Positions 50,424-60,963 of a stretch of 64,000 nt of DNA are shown here, one piece after another (positions within the stretch are counted from its first letter, which is position 1; the number at the start of each line of letters is the position of its first letter). Location: NCBI RefSeq assembly GCF_900089955.1, contig NZ_FLQX01000001.1, positions 1 through 64,000 of the forward strand. The letters are read 5' to 3'. This DNA is from Candidatus Accumulibacter aalborgensis. GTDB lineage: Bacteria > Pseudomonadota > Gammaproteobacteria > Burkholderiales > Rhodocyclaceae. A program made the translations under genes and the position numbers. Under the pieces are notes generated by a model, which worked only from the letters and a program-made list of their open reading frames with translations, had not been told where the DNA came from and searched no databases.

Positions 50424-52661
50424 ATGAGCATCCTCGGGTCGCCTGTCGTCAGATTCTTGCTGGCCATGCTGTTCGCACTCACTGCGCAGGCGGCGCCGGA
50501 TTCGGAGGCGCTGGCACGAGGCGTCGCGCTGCGCAATGGCGGCAATCTGCAGCAGGCCATCGATTACTTCCGCTCGCTCGATACCGGCGAAGATCGCGTG
50601 GCCGCTAGCGGCGAACTGGGAGCCTCACTGTTGCAGGCTCGGCGCTACGACGAGGCCGAGGCTTACTTGCGCGAAGCCTACGCCAGGACCGCGGGCAGCG
50701 AACGTGCGCGCTATGCCATCGAACTTGGCAACCTGGCCGCTGCGCGCCGGCGGCCAGCCGAGGCCTTGCGCTTCTACGCCGAAGCGCAGACGCTGGCCGG
50801 CGGCGATTCGGCTCTCGCCCTCATGGCGCGCATCAACGAGGCCCGCCTAGCCGATCGCCGGGAGCGGCCGACCCTGCTCGCGGCGATCTCGCGCGACCTC
50901 GCCCGTGTCAACATTCCTCTGGCGCGTGCGCGCCTGCGACTCTCTGTCGGCATCTTGGCGAGCGAGGTCGGCAGCGTGCAGATCGCTTACGAGAACCTCG
51001 ACGAGGCACGCATCCTGGCCGTGCAGGCCGGCGACGTCCGCGTCGAGGTCGAGGCACTCGACGGTCTGGCGCAGCTTTATGAGCGGCAGGGCCGCTACGA
51101 CGAAGCGCTGCGCTTGAGCCGCCGCGCGATCACCCGCGCCCAGACGGTAGACGGCATATACGCCGACATCCTGCTCCGGCTCGAATGGCGCCAAGGCCGC
51201 CTGCTCGCGGCGCAAGGCGCCAACGAGCAGGCGCGGGCGGCCTACCTGCGCGCCATCGCGCAGGTCGAGAGCATTCGCCAGGACATCCCCATCGAATATG
51301 AGAGCGGCCGCTCGTCGTTTCGCGATACCTTGGAACCGATCTATCTCGGCCTTATCGATCTGCTGCTGAAGAAAGCCGACGCGGCCGAGGGCAGCGAGCG
51401 CGTCGCTCTGCTGCGCCGCGCTCGCGACACGGGCGAACTCATCAAACAATCGGAACTGCAGGATTATCTCGGCGAACGGTGCAGCGTCGACGCGGCGCAG
51501 AACAGTACGCAAGCGGGTGTGGCGGCGGGGACGGCGATTTTTTATCCGATCGTTCTCCACGATCGAATCGAGGTGATCTTCGAGTCAGGCGCCGGCATCA
51601 GTCGCCATACGACGAACATGGACGCCCAGTCGCTGCGCAAACTGGTATCGTCCTATGCGGAAAAACTCCGTGATGGCGAACCGGATTACCTCGACGGCGC
51701 GGTAAAGCTTTACGACATTCTCGTCAGGCCTTTCGAGAACGAAATCATCGCCCAAGGCGTGCATACCCTCCTGGTGGTGCCCGACGGCGTGCTCCGCTTG
51801 CTGCCCTGGGCGACGCTTTATGATGGCCAGCAGTTCCTCGTCCAGAAGTACGCGCTGGTCATCAACAGTGGCCTGTCGATGACCAGTCAGACAGCTACCC
51901 GTGGCCAAGTGTTTACCGCTCTTGTCGCCGGAATGGCTAAGCCTGGGCCGGTCGTCGACCGGCTATCAAGCAGTTCGCTGGCCCAAATCCTGGACCAGCC
52001 CGCTTCGCGTTCTGCTCTCCCCCTGGCCCAGAATAGAACACTGCGCAAAGTATCGCTGTCCACCCGTGCGGCGAGAAGCGCTGCGGACATGTCCATTGTC
52101 AAGGAGCAATTGGCCCTGCCGGGCGTCAAGCTTGAAGTGGACAGCCTGGCGAAGATCCTGCCCGGCACCAGCCTGCTCGACGGAACCTTCACCACGGCAC
52201 GCCTGAGTGACGAGTTTGCAAAGGGTGAATACCACATTGTCCATCTGGCTACCCACGGCTTCTTCGGCAGCACCGCAGACGAGAGCTTCATCATGGCCTA
52301 CGACAACCTGGTGACCATGGATGGATTGCAGAAACTGCTGCAAGTGGAAGGCGTCAGAAGAACTCCCATCGAGTTGCTCACCCTGTCGGCCTGCGAGACG
52401 GCCGAAGGCGACGATCGCTCGCCGCTGGGCATCGCCGGCGCGGCGATCAAGGCCAAGGCAAGGAGCGTCCTCGGCAGCTTGTGGCCGGTTTCCGACGAGG
52501 CGGCGCAGTTGGTCATGGAGCGCTTCTACCAAGGCATCGTGCGCGACGGCCTCTCGAAAGCAGAAGCGCTCCGCCGTGCGCAAGTCGTGCTCATTGCCGA
52601 TCCCAATCTGAATCACCCCTTCTATTGGGCCCCTTTCATCCTTGTTGGCAACTGGCGTTAG
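50424..52661 (+). CDS. Exported TPR-CHAT domain protease
   Basis: A 745-residue protein. The signal peptide is MSILGSPVVRFLLAMLFALT then AQA. Residues ~25-340 are tandem TPRs (GELGASLLQARRYDEAEAYL, EALDGLAQLYERQGRYDEAL). The C-terminal ~330 residues are a CHAT (caspase HetF associated with TPRs) domain. The catalytic His is in YHIVHLATHGFFGSTADES and the catalytic Cys in IELLTLSACETAEGDDRSPL. It ends VLGSLWPVSDEAAQ then NHPFYWAPFILVGNWR. It follows TpsA-TpsB on the same strand, so it may process or regulate the TPS exoprotein. ATG at 50424 has AAGGA upstream. It would act in the periplasm or outside. Confidence 0.9.
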   Translation: MSILGSPVVRFLLAMLFALTAQAAPDSEALARGVALRNGGNLQQAIDYFRSLDTGEDRVAASGELGASLLQARRYDEAEAYLREAYARTAGSERARYAIELGNLAAARRRPAEALRFYAEAQTLAGGDSALALMARINEARLADRRERPTLLAAISRDLARVNIPLARARLRLSVGILASEVGSVQIAYENLDEARILAVQAGDVRVEVEALDGLAQLYERQGRYDEALRLSRRAITRAQTVDGIYADILLRLEWRQGRLLAAQGANEQARAAYLRAIAQVESIRQDIPIEYESGRSSFRDTLEPIYLGLIDLLLKKADAAEGSERVALLRRARDTGELIKQSELQDYLGERCSVDAAQNSTQAGVAAGTAIFYPIVLHDRIEVIFESGAGISRHTTNMDAQSLRKLVSSYAEKLRDGEPDYLDGAVKLYDILVRPFENEIIAQGVHTLLVVPDGVLRLLPWATLYDGQQFLVQKYALVINSGLSMTSQTATRGQVFTALVAGMAKPGPVVDRLSSSSLAQILDQPASRSALPLAQNRTLRKVSLSTRAARSAADMSIVKEQLALPGVKLEVDSLAKILPGTSLLDGTFTTARLSDEFAKGEYHIVHLATHGFFGSTADESFIMAYDNLVTMDGLQKLLQVEGVRRTPIELLTLSACETAEGDDRSPLGIAGAAIKAKARSVLGSLWPVSDEAAQLVMERFYQGIVRDGLSKAEALRRAQVVLIADPNLNHPFYWAPFILVGNWR

Positions 52662-52700
52662 CCGTGTTTCGGGGAGAGCGTCCACTCTCCAGAAACACGG
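52662..52700 (+). terminator. Strong hairpin after the CHAT gene, probable terminator
   Basis: CCGTGTTTC pairs with GAAACACGG, enclosing an inner stem GGAGAG/CTCTCC. It begins directly after the CHAT stop. There is no long T run afterwards, so the terminator call is moderate. Confidence 0.5.
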
Positions 52701-52769
52701 CGGTCTGTTTGCCGCCATGGCGGCCGCAATGCTTGCTACACTGCCGCCCTGCGTCCACAAGCCGACCCC

Positions 52770-53633
52770 ATGCCCCGTCCGTCATCGCTGCTGCCTTTCC
52801 TGTTCGTTTTCCTGTGGAGCACCGGCTTCATCGGCGCCAAGTTTGGCCTGCCTTACGCTGAGCCGCTGACTTTCCTGCTCGCCCGCTATCTCCTGGTCCT
52901 GTCGCTGATGACCGCGTTCGCTCTGGCGACGCGTGCACCCTGGCCGGCCGACCGCCGTCAGATTATCCATATCGGCGTCTCCGGCCTGCTGGTACACGCG
53001 ACCTATCTCGGCGGAGTGTTCATGGCCATCAAAAACGGCCTGCCGGCTGGCGTGACCGCCCTGGTGGTCGGCATGCAACCGCTCTTGACGGCCGGTGGTG
53101 CCGGTTTCCTGCTCGGCGAGCGCGTCTCGCCGCGGCAGTGGCTGGGGCTGGTGCTCGGCTTTGCCGGCGTGGCGCTGGTCGTCGCCAACAAGCTTGGCGA
53201 CGTGCCGCTGGCCGCGATGTTGCTGCCGGCGCTCGTCGCTCTGCTGGGCATCACCGTCGGCACGCTCTACCAGAAACGCTTCTGCCCGCACTTCGACCTG
53301 CGCACCGGTTCGGTGATCCAGTTCCTGCCGACGGCGGGGGTCACCGCGCTGGCTGCGTGGGCGACCGAGACCATGCGCATCGAGTGGTCGCCGCAGTTTG
53401 CCTTTGCCTTGTTGTGGCTGGTACTGGTGCTCTCCTTTGGCGCCATCAGCCTGCTCAACGTGCTGATTCGCAGCGGCAGCGCGGTCAATGTCGCCAGCCT
53501 GTTCTACCTGACGCCGCCGAGCACGGCGGTGATCGCCTGGCTGGTCTTCAATGAGACGCTGTCCGGACTGGCGCTGAGCGGGATGGTGCTGGCGGTCGGC
53601 GGGGTCTATCTGGCGCGGGCGAATGCCCGATGA
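52770..53633 (+). CDS. EamA/DMT family transporter
   Basis: A 287-residue ten-helix drug/metabolite transporter. Start [20 protein letters not shown] is typical of EamA proteins, and the two EamA halves are visible ([40 protein letters not shown]). The substrate is unknown. Its stop overlaps the ruvC start (ATGA), so it is co-translated with the ruv genes. Confidence 0.85.
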   Translation: MPRPSSLLPFLFVFLWSTGFIGAKFGLPYAEPLTFLLARYLLVLSLMTAFALATRAPWPADRRQIIHIGVSGLLVHATYLGGVFMAIKNGLPAGVTALVVGMQPLLTAGGAGFLLGERVSPRQWLGLVLGFAGVALVVANKLGDVPLAAMLLPALVALLGITVGTLYQKRFCPHFDLRTGSVIQFLPTAGVTALAAWATETMRIEWSPQFAFALLWLVLVLSFGAISLLNVLIRSGSAVNVASLFYLTPPSTAVIAWLVFNETLSGLALSGMVLAVGGVYLARANAR

Positions 53634-54184
53634 ACGACAGCGCCAAAGTCGCGCTGCGCATTCTGGGTATCGATCCCGGCCTGCGCATCACCGGCTTCGG
53701 CCTGCTCGAAAAAGTCGGCAATCGGCTCGCTTACCTGGCCAGCGGCTGCATCCGCACCGACGCCAAGGACTCACTGCCCGGCCGCCTGGGAACGATCCAC
53801 GCCGGAGTGCGCGAACTGGTGGCCGCACACAAACCCGATCAGGCGGCAGTGGAGATCGTTTTTGTCAACGTCAATCCCCAATCGACGCTGCTGCTCGGCC
53901 AGGCGCGCGGCGCGGCGATCACGGCGCTGGTCGCCAGCGGCCTTGAGGTTGCCGAGTACACGGCCCTGCAGGTCAAGCAGGCGGTGGTCGGCAACGGCCA
54001 CGCCGACAAGGCGCAGGTGCAGCATATGGTCCGCCGCCTGCTATCCCTGTCGGCCGACCCCAGGCCGGACGCGGCCGATGCGCTCGCCTGTGCGATTGCG
54101 CACGCCCACGGCGGCCAGGGACTCGGAGCTCTGACGAGCCGCGGGCTGCACGTGCGTAACGGCAGATTGATAGTCGGCAAATGA
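53630..54184 (+). CDS. ruvC: Holliday junction resolvase RuvC
   Basis: A 184-residue endonuclease that cuts Holliday junctions with RuvAB. Catalytic acidic residues are in [20 protein letters not shown] (Asp), [20 protein letters not shown] (Glu) and [15 protein letters not shown] (Asp pair). The VEIVFVN block in place of the common VExVF is normal for betaproteobacteria. It is followed by ruvA 13 bp later. Confidence 0.95.
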   Translation: MNDSAKVALRILGIDPGLRITGFGLLEKVGNRLAYLASGCIRTDAKDSLPGRLGTIHAGVRELVAAHKPDQAAVEIVFVNVNPQSTLLLGQARGAAITALVASGLEVAEYTALQVKQAVVGNGHADKAQVQHMVRRLLSLSADPRPDAADALACAIAHAHGGQGLGALTSRGLHVRNGRLIVGK

Positions 54185-54197
54185 GCGAGGGCAAAAC

Positions 54198-54773
54198 ATG
54201 ATTGGTCGGCTGAGCGGAATCCTGCTCGAGAAGAATCCACCGCAGGTGCTCCTTGACGTGCAGGGCGTCGGCTATGAAATCGACGTGCCGATGAGCACTT
54301 TCTATAACCTGCCGGCGAATGGCGAGAAGCTCAGTCTGCTGACCCATTTCGCGGTCCGCGAGGACGGACAGTTTCTCTACGGCTTCGGCAGCGAAGCCGA
54401 ACGCTTCGCTTTCCGCCTGCTGCTGAAAATCTCCGGAGTTGGCGCGCGCCTGGCGCTGTCGGTGCTTTCCGGCCTCTCGGTGAGTGATCTGGCCGAGGTG
54501 GTGGCCCGTCAGGAGGTCGGACGCCTGACCAAGGTGCCCGGCATCGGCACCAAGACCGCCGAGCGTTTGCTGCTCGAGCTCAAGGGCAAGCTTGCCGACG
54601 CTCTGCCGGCCAGCGCCGTGCCGACCGATGGTGCGCGCAGCGACATTCTCAATGCGCTGCTGGCGCTGGGTTACAATGACCGCGAAGCGGCCGCAGCGAT
54701 GAAACAGTTGCCCGCCGACACCACCACCTCCGACGGCATTCGTCAGGCGCTCAAGCTGCTGTCAAGGGTCTGA
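54198..54773 (+). CDS. ruvA: Holliday junction DNA helicase subunit RuvA
   Basis: A 191-residue junction-binding tetramer subunit. Domain I is [20 protein letters not shown]. Helix-hairpin-helix motifs are [19 protein letters not shown] and [20 protein letters not shown]. Domain III ([20 protein letters not shown]) contacts RuvB. Confidence 0.95.
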   Translation: MIGRLSGILLEKNPPQVLLDVQGVGYEIDVPMSTFYNLPANGEKLSLLTHFAVREDGQFLYGFGSEAERFAFRLLLKISGVGARLALSVLSGLSVSDLAEVVARQEVGRLTKVPGIGTKTAERLLLELKGKLADALPASAVPTDGARSDILNALLALGYNDREAAAAMKQLPADTTTSDGIRQALKLLSRV

Positions 54774-54780
54774 ATCGACA

Positions 54781-55868
54781 ATGAACTCCGGCCACAAACA
54801 ACTCATCCAGATCGCGCTCGTCGCGCTCCTGCTGATCGGCTGTGTCGCCGTCCTGCTGCCGTTCACCGGCACGCTCCTGTTCGCCATCGTCATCTGCGTC
54901 ACCACGCTGCCGATCCGCAACCGTTTGCTGACCCTCTGCCGCGGACGCAGCAGCCTCGCTGCACTGCTGGTGTCGATCCTGCTCCTGATCCTGCTCGTCG
55001 CACCGATGGCGCTGCTCTCGGGGTCGCTTGCTGACGGCGTCGAGCTGGCCATTCGTTACTTCAAGCCGCTGATGGAAAAAGGACTGCCCGCCACCCCACC
55101 GGAGTGGCTGCTCAGAATGCCGTTCGTCGGTCCGGACGTCGCCAACTACTGGCAAGAGCTGATCGAGAGCCGGGAGGAGATGAACGCCCTGCTGCGCCAG
55201 GTCCTCGATCCGACGCGCAGGCTGGCGCTGGGTGCCGTGGCGCTGTTCGCGCAGGGACTGCTGCAACTCGTGCTGGTGATTTTCTTCGTCTTCTTCATCT
55301 TTCGTGACGCGCACCTCTACGTGGAAGCACTACACACCGGCAGCCGCATGCTCGCCGGCGATCTGGGCGAACGGATGCTGGCGCTGGTCGAAGGAACGGT
55401 CACCGGTGTGATGGCCGGCATCGTCGGCACCGCGGCGGCGCAGACTATCGTGGCGATGATCGGTTTCATCATTGCCGGCGTTCCGGGCATCATCATTCTG
55501 ACCCTGGCCACTTTCTTCTTCTCGATGATCCCGGTGGTCGGCGCCACGCTGATCTGGCTGGGTGCCGCCGTATGGCTGTACAACGAGGGCCAGACCGGCT
55601 GGGCCGTTTTCATGGTGCTGTGGGGAATGTTCGGCATCAGCAGCGTCGATAACTTCCTCAAACCGGTGCTGATTTCACGCAGCGCCAGCCTGCCACTGCT
55701 GCTCATCGTGGTCGGGGTTTTTGGCGGTGTGCTGGTCTTCGGCTTCATCGGCCTTTTCCTCGGCCCGACCCTGCTGGCCCTGGGGCAGGTGCTGGTCCGC
55801 GAGTGGCTGGCGCACGCCGACCCCGACGCGCCGGGGTCGACGTCGGGAAGCGGCGAGGGCGGGTTGCG

Positions 55869-55872
<4 letters not shown>
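54781..55872 (+). CDS. AI-2E/PerM family membrane protein
   Basis: A 363-residue protein with about seven to eight membrane helices. The family pattern is [20 protein letters not shown] at the start, [18 protein letters not shown] in the middle, and [20 protein letters not shown] with [20 protein letters not shown] near the end. Family roles include autoinducer-2 export and Na+/H+ exchange; the substrate here is open. It sits between ruvA and ruvB and overlaps ruvB by 4 bases. Confidence 0.85.
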
Positions 55873-56987
<1,115 letters not shown>

Positions 56988-57128
56988 GGGAAACGAGCAT
57001 GACTTTGATGATCGGGGGTGTCTTGAAAATCATGACCGTTTGGCGGGCGCCCTGACCGGCGCGCCAGACCCGCAGTCACAAATACTTACATTTGCCAGAA
57101 GCAGGCGACACTAGAATCGAACCCGGCC

Positions 57129-57572
57129 ATGAAACACCCCCACAAACTCAACGCTTTTGCCATTCCAGTGCGTATTTACTATGAAGATACCGACGCCGGC
57201 GGCGTCGTCTATTATGCCAACTATCTGAAGTTTTTCGAGCGCTGCCGTACCGAATGGCTGCGCGAGGTCGGCCATCAGCAGACAGATCTGCTGCGCGACC
57301 CCGGCATTGCTTTCGTCGTGCGCAGGGTCAGCGTCGAGTACCTGAAGCCGGCACGGCTCGATGATCAACTCGTCGTCGGCCTCGAAGTCGAGAAGATCAG
57401 CCGCGCGCAGATCTTTTTTCGTCAGCACATACGGCGCGCCGATCAGGCCGTCGCCGGCGGCTGGGAAGAGCTGGTCAGCGGCGCGATCCACATCGTTTGT
57501 GTAAACTCCGCGCTGATGAAAGCGACTCCGATCCCCGCTCTCCTGCGCTCCAAACTGGAATCTCTGCAATGA
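57129..57572 (+). CDS. ybgC: Tol-Pal system acyl-CoA thioesterase YbgC
   Basis: A 147-residue hot-dog fold thioesterase, usually first gene of the tol-pal cluster. The active site is PVRIYYEDTDAGGVVYYANY (Asp) with LKFFERCRTEWLREVGHQQ. Its stop overlaps the tolQ start by 4 bases. Confidence 0.94.
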   Translation: MKHPHKLNAFAIPVRIYYEDTDAGGVVYYANYLKFFERCRTEWLREVGHQQTDLLRDPGIAFVVRRVSVEYLKPARLDDQLVVGLEVEKISRAQIFFRQHIRRADQAVAGGWEELVSGAIHIVCVNSALMKATPIPALLRSKLESLQ

Positions 57573-58246
57573 ATGTCTCGCAAGACCTCTCGATCCTGCA
57601 ACTGATCATCAACGCCAGCGCCGTCGTGCAGGGGGTCATGCTGCTGCTGGCTGCCGTCTCGTTCATGTCCTGGTACTATATCTTCCGCAAGTGGTTCACG
57701 GTGCGCGCGGCGCGCGCGCAAACCGAGCATTTCGAGCGTGACTTCTGGAGTGGCGGCGATCTCAACAGCCTCTATCAGAGCGCGATCAATGACCGTCACA
57801 GCACCGGCAACATGGAGCGTATCTTCGAGGCCGGTTTTCGCGAATTCACCAAACTGCGCAGTCAGAAGAACCTCGACCCGAAAGACGTGATCGACGGCTC
57901 GCGCCGCGCCATGCGCGCCACTTACCAGCGGGAAATGGACAGCATCGACTCGCATCTCGCCTTCCTCGCTTCGGTTGGCTCGGTCAGCCCCTACGTCGGT
58001 CTGTTCGGAACCGTCTGGGGAATCATGCATTCGTTCCGCGGCCTCTCCAACGTCGGCCAGGCGACACTCGCTGCGGTCGCACCCGGCATCGCCGAAGCGC
58101 TGGTCGCCACCGCCATCGGCCTTTTTGCGGCGATTCCGGCGGTGGTCGCCTACAACCGCTTCGCGCACGAAATCGATCGTCTCTCGTCGCGCTTCGAGTC
58201 CTTCATGGAAGAGTTCTCGAACATCCTGCAACGGCAGATGAGATAA
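57569..58246 (+). CDS. tolQ: Tol-Pal proton channel protein TolQ
   Basis: A 225-residue inner membrane protein with three helices (VVQGVMLLLAAVSFMSWYYI; SVSPYVGLFGTVWGIMHSFR; GIAEALVATAIGLFAAIPAV). It forms the proton-driven stator with TolR that energises TolA. ATG at 57569 overlaps ybgC. Confidence 0.95.
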   Translation: MNVSQDLSILQLIINASAVVQGVMLLLAAVSFMSWYYIFRKWFTVRAARAQTEHFERDFWSGGDLNSLYQSAINDRHSTGNMERIFEAGFREFTKLRSQKNLDPKDVIDGSRRAMRATYQREMDSIDSHLAFLASVGSVSPYVGLFGTVWGIMHSFRGLSNVGQATLAAVAPGIAEALVATAIGLFAAIPAVVAYNRFAHEIDRLSSRFESFMEEFSNILQRQMR

Positions 58247-58250
58247 GGCC

Positions 58251-58655
58251 ATGCGTCCGCGTCGTCTGAAGAACGAAATCAACGTCGTCCCCTACATCGA
58301 CGTCATGCTCGTGCTGCTGGTCATCTTCATGGTCACCGCACCGATGATGACCACTGGCACGATCGACGTCCCTTCGGTGGGCAAGGCGGCACAGACGCCG
58401 GGAGAAGCCCTGCGGGTAGACGTCACCGCTGACGGGAAGCTCACGCTGGTTCTCCCGGGGAAGTCCGATGGCAAGCGCGTGAGTCTCGGTGATCTCGGGG
58501 CAATGGTTGTCGCGGCGCAGAAGACTCCCGAACAAGCCGTGGTCGTTGCCGGCGACAAAAAGGTAAACTATAAGGCGGTGATGGATGTCATGGCAGCGCT
58601 GCAAAAGGCACAGGTCAAACGCATCGGCCTCCTCGTCGAACAGAGCGGGCAGTGA
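58251..58655 (+). CDS. tolR: Tol-Pal protein TolR
   Basis: A 134-residue protein with a short cytoplasmic start, one helix (NVVPYIDVMLVLLVIFMVTA) with the essential Asp in the membrane, and a periplasmic domain (AVVVAGDKKVNYKAVMDVMA). It works with TolQ as the proton motive force transducer. Confidence 0.94.
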   Translation: MRPRRLKNEINVVPYIDVMLVLLVIFMVTAPMMTTGTIDVPSVGKAAQTPGEALRVDVTADGKLTLVLPGKSDGKRVSLGDLGAMVVAAQKTPEQAVVVAGDKKVNYKAVMDVMAALQKAQVKRIGLLVEQSGQ

Positions 58656-58666
58656 GTTACTGAGCG

Positions 58667-59890
58667 GTGGAAGCTGTCGACCAGATCATCCTGCCGCCGC
58701 AGGACGACCCCGCGAAATGGCCATCGCTGGTCCTCTCGGCGACCGTCCACTTGCTGCTCATCGCTGCGTTGTTCCTCGGCGTGCAATGGAAGAGCAAGCC
58801 GCCCAGCTCGGTCGAAGTCGAAGTCTGGCGCTCCGCACCGGCACCGACGGTGGTCAGCGAACCCGAGCCAACACTCGAAGCCAAGCCCGAAACCCGGCCA
58901 GCACCCGAGCCGAAACCCGAACCCAAGCCTGTTCCAAAACCCGAGCCGACGCCCGAACCGAAGCCCGAACCGAGACCGATTCCAAGGCCGGCGCCAAAGC
59001 CTGAACCCAGGCCGGTTGCCAAAGCAATACCCAGACCCGAACCTAAAGTGGAGCCGAAGCCACCAGCCAAGCCGGATATCGCGCTGAAGGAAGACAAGAA
59101 GCTCAAAGAGCCGGAGAAGAAGGAAGAGCCCAAGGTCAAGGAGCAGCCGAAGAAAGAGGAGCCCAAGGCCAAGGAACTGCCCAAGAAGGAAGAGCCCAAG
59201 GTCAAGGAGAAGCCGAAGAAAGAGGAACCCAAGGCCAAAGAACCGCCCAAGCAGGAAGAGCCCAAGGTCAAGGAGAAGCCGAAGAAAGAGGAACCCAAGG
59301 CCAAAGAACCGCCCAAGCAGGAAGAGCCCAAGGTCAAGGAGAAGCCGAAGAAGGAAGATCCCAAGCCGAAGGAACCTCCCCGGAAAGAAGCTCCAAAGCC
59401 CAAAGAGTCTCCCGGCAAGGATGAAGCGAAGCCGAAGGAGGTCACCAAACCTGCGCGCCCAAGTTTTGACGATGAACTGAACCGTGAAACGAAGCAACTG
59501 CAGCAACAGAAAGCTGGGCAGAAAGCGCTTCAGGACCAGCACGCCCGCGCCGAAGCCGAGGCGCGCCAACTCAAGCAACTTCAGGCTGAACAGGCGTCTG
59601 CCGACAACAAGCGCGGGCTCGCCGAATACATCGAAAAAGTGCGCGGCAAGATTCGCGGCAACATCTCTCTGCCGCCGGGCATCCAGGGAAACCCGCAGGC
59701 CGTGTTCGAGGTCACCCAACTTCCCTCGGGCGAGGTGCTCGAGGTCAAAGTTCGCCGGTCTAGCGGCAACCCGGCGCTCGACGCTGCCGTCGAGCGCGCC
59801 ATCCGCAAATCCTCGCCCTTGCCCAAGCCTGCCCAACAGGAACTGTTCTCGCGCGTGCTGAGCATTCCCTACAAACCACACGACGATTAG
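58667..59890 (+). CDS. tolA: Tol-Pal energy transducer TolA
   Basis: A 407-residue protein starting with GTG. One anchor helix ([20 protein letters not shown]) is followed by a very long Pro/Lys/Glu linker (about 55-270) with tandem repeats. The C-terminal domain is TonB-like ([39 protein letters not shown]). It spans the periplasm to reach Pal and TolB. The linker is highly charged and repetitive rather than the usual Ala/Lys/Glu helix. Confidence 0.93.
   Translation: MEAVDQIILPPQDDPAKWPSLVLSATVHLLLIAALFLGVQWKSKPPSSVEVEVWRSAPAPTVVSEPEPTLEAKPETRPAPEPKPEPKPVPKPEPTPEPKPEPRPIPRPAPKPEPRPVAKAIPRPEPKVEPKPPAKPDIALKEDKKLKEPEKKEEPKVKEQPKKEEPKAKELPKKEEPKVKEKPKKEEPKAKEPPKQEEPKVKEKPKKEEPKAKEPPKQEEPKVKEKPKKEDPKPKEPPRKEAPKPKESPGKDEAKPKEVTKPARPSFDDELNRETKQLQQQKAGQKALQDQHARAEAEARQLKQLQAEQASADNKRGLAEYIEKVRGKIRGNISLPPGIQGNPQAVFEVTQLPSGEVLEVKVRRSSGNPALDAAVERAIRKSSPLPKPAQQELFSRVLSIPYKPHDD
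59215..59346 (+). repeat. Two exact 66-bp tandem copies in the tolA linker
   Basis: Copies at 59215-59280 and 59281-59346 encode 22 residues each ([20 protein letters not shown] plus KP). Less exact copies flank them from about 59120 to 59370. Confidence 0.9.
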
Positions 59891-59909
59891 AGCCCGCGGC
59901 CGGCTGCCG

Positions 59910-60839
59910 ATGATCAAGACCATCGCCTTGAACGCCCATCAACTCGACCTTTTTTTCGATTCGCGCGAGGTCACGCTGGTCAACGAGGTGGTCGCTGCCT
60001 TGTGCGCGCACGACAGCGAGCGCGCGGCGCAGAGCATCGCCTGCCTGCGTGCCGAAGCGCCGGCGCACCGGGATCTGGAACTTTTCGACAGCCTGCTGGC
60101 TTTTCTGGCTCTGTTCGGGCAGCTATGCCGCGACGCCGACCTTGCCACGCTCGACCAGGAGGCCCTTGAAGAGGTGCTGGTGATTCTCGATACGCAGATC
60201 ATCCCGTGTGCCAACGTCCTTGGCGCTGCTGCCAAGGGCTTCCTCAGGTTCTTCTGGCGGCAACTGGCGCGCGTCGCCAATCACCCTTTCGACCCGGCAC
60301 GACCGCAGCTTCACGCCGCCGATCTGTTCCTGCACGCCGAAGCCTACGATGCGGTCGAAAAGGCGGCGAACGGCATCGTCGGCCACGCACGGGAGCGCGC
60401 AGTCCTGCGTTGGCGAGCCATTGCCCGTCATCGCCTGAGCGGCCTGAAGGGCGCACGCCCGCAGATCTTCTTCCTCGCCTGGCACGCTGCCGGCGATTTT
60501 CCAGCCGTGCTCAAGGAACTGAATGACCCGCTGCTCGACCGGAACTGGCTCGACTTTCAGGCCGACCTCGACGATCTGGACGCGAGCTGGTTTCCCGCCT
60601 GGTATCTCCTGCGCTACCCGGAAGCGGCGAGCGATGTTGGCACCACGCTCGTGCAAAGCATCGACCAAGGCAGCCAACCAGTCCCTGCGGCGCAGGCCTT
60701 CCTTCTCCTGACACGAATACTCGACCTCGATAAACTGGGCCACAGCCGCGCACTGGTCGAACAGCGCGAGCGGCTGCGAGCCATTGAGGGCGGATTTTTT
60801 GCCGCTTACATGCGCTCGAGAAGCGTCCAGCAGCGCTAG
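59910..60839 (+). CDS. Unknown protein encoded between tolA and tolB
   Basis: A 309-residue protein with no signal peptide or membrane helix. It is mostly helical, Leu/Ala-rich (LNAHQLDLFFDSREVTLVNE; DLELFDSLLAFLALFGQLCR; ILDLDKLGHSRALVEQRERL) and might be a TPR-like helical repeat protein. I recognise no family. It lies 19 bp after tolA in the same direction, with its own gene-free leader before tolB, so it is probably transcribed with the tol genes. A role in envelope constriction or Tol function is only suggested by position. Confidence 0.65.
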   Translation: MIKTIALNAHQLDLFFDSREVTLVNEVVAALCAHDSERAAQSIACLRAEAPAHRDLELFDSLLAFLALFGQLCRDADLATLDQEALEEVLVILDTQIIPCANVLGAAAKGFLRFFWRQLARVANHPFDPARPQLHAADLFLHAEAYDAVEKAANGIVGHARERAVLRWRAIARHRLSGLKGARPQIFFLAWHAAGDFPAVLKELNDPLLDRNWLDFQADLDDLDASWFPAWYLLRYPEAASDVGTTLVQSIDQGSQPVPAAQAFLLLTRILDLDKLGHSRALVEQRERLRAIEGGFFAAYMRSRSVQQR

Positions 60840-60912
60840 CTCCAAGGTGTCGCCGGCAAGAAGCGCGTGCCGTTTGCCGGTCGCTGGCGACATGATCACG
60901 TTTCGTTACCAA

Positions 60913-60938
60913 TTGACAGCATTCAGAGGCGATATAAT
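60913..60938 (+). promoter_or_regulatory. Possible sigma70-type promoter before tolB
   Basis: TTGACA at 60913 and TATAAT at 60933 match the consensus exactly, but they are only 14 bp apart, shorter than the usual 16-18. The strong -10 lies 25 bp before the tolB start. Function is uncertain. Confidence 0.35.
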
Positions 60939-60963
60939 CGCGCATTCTGTCCTGGACTGCCCC

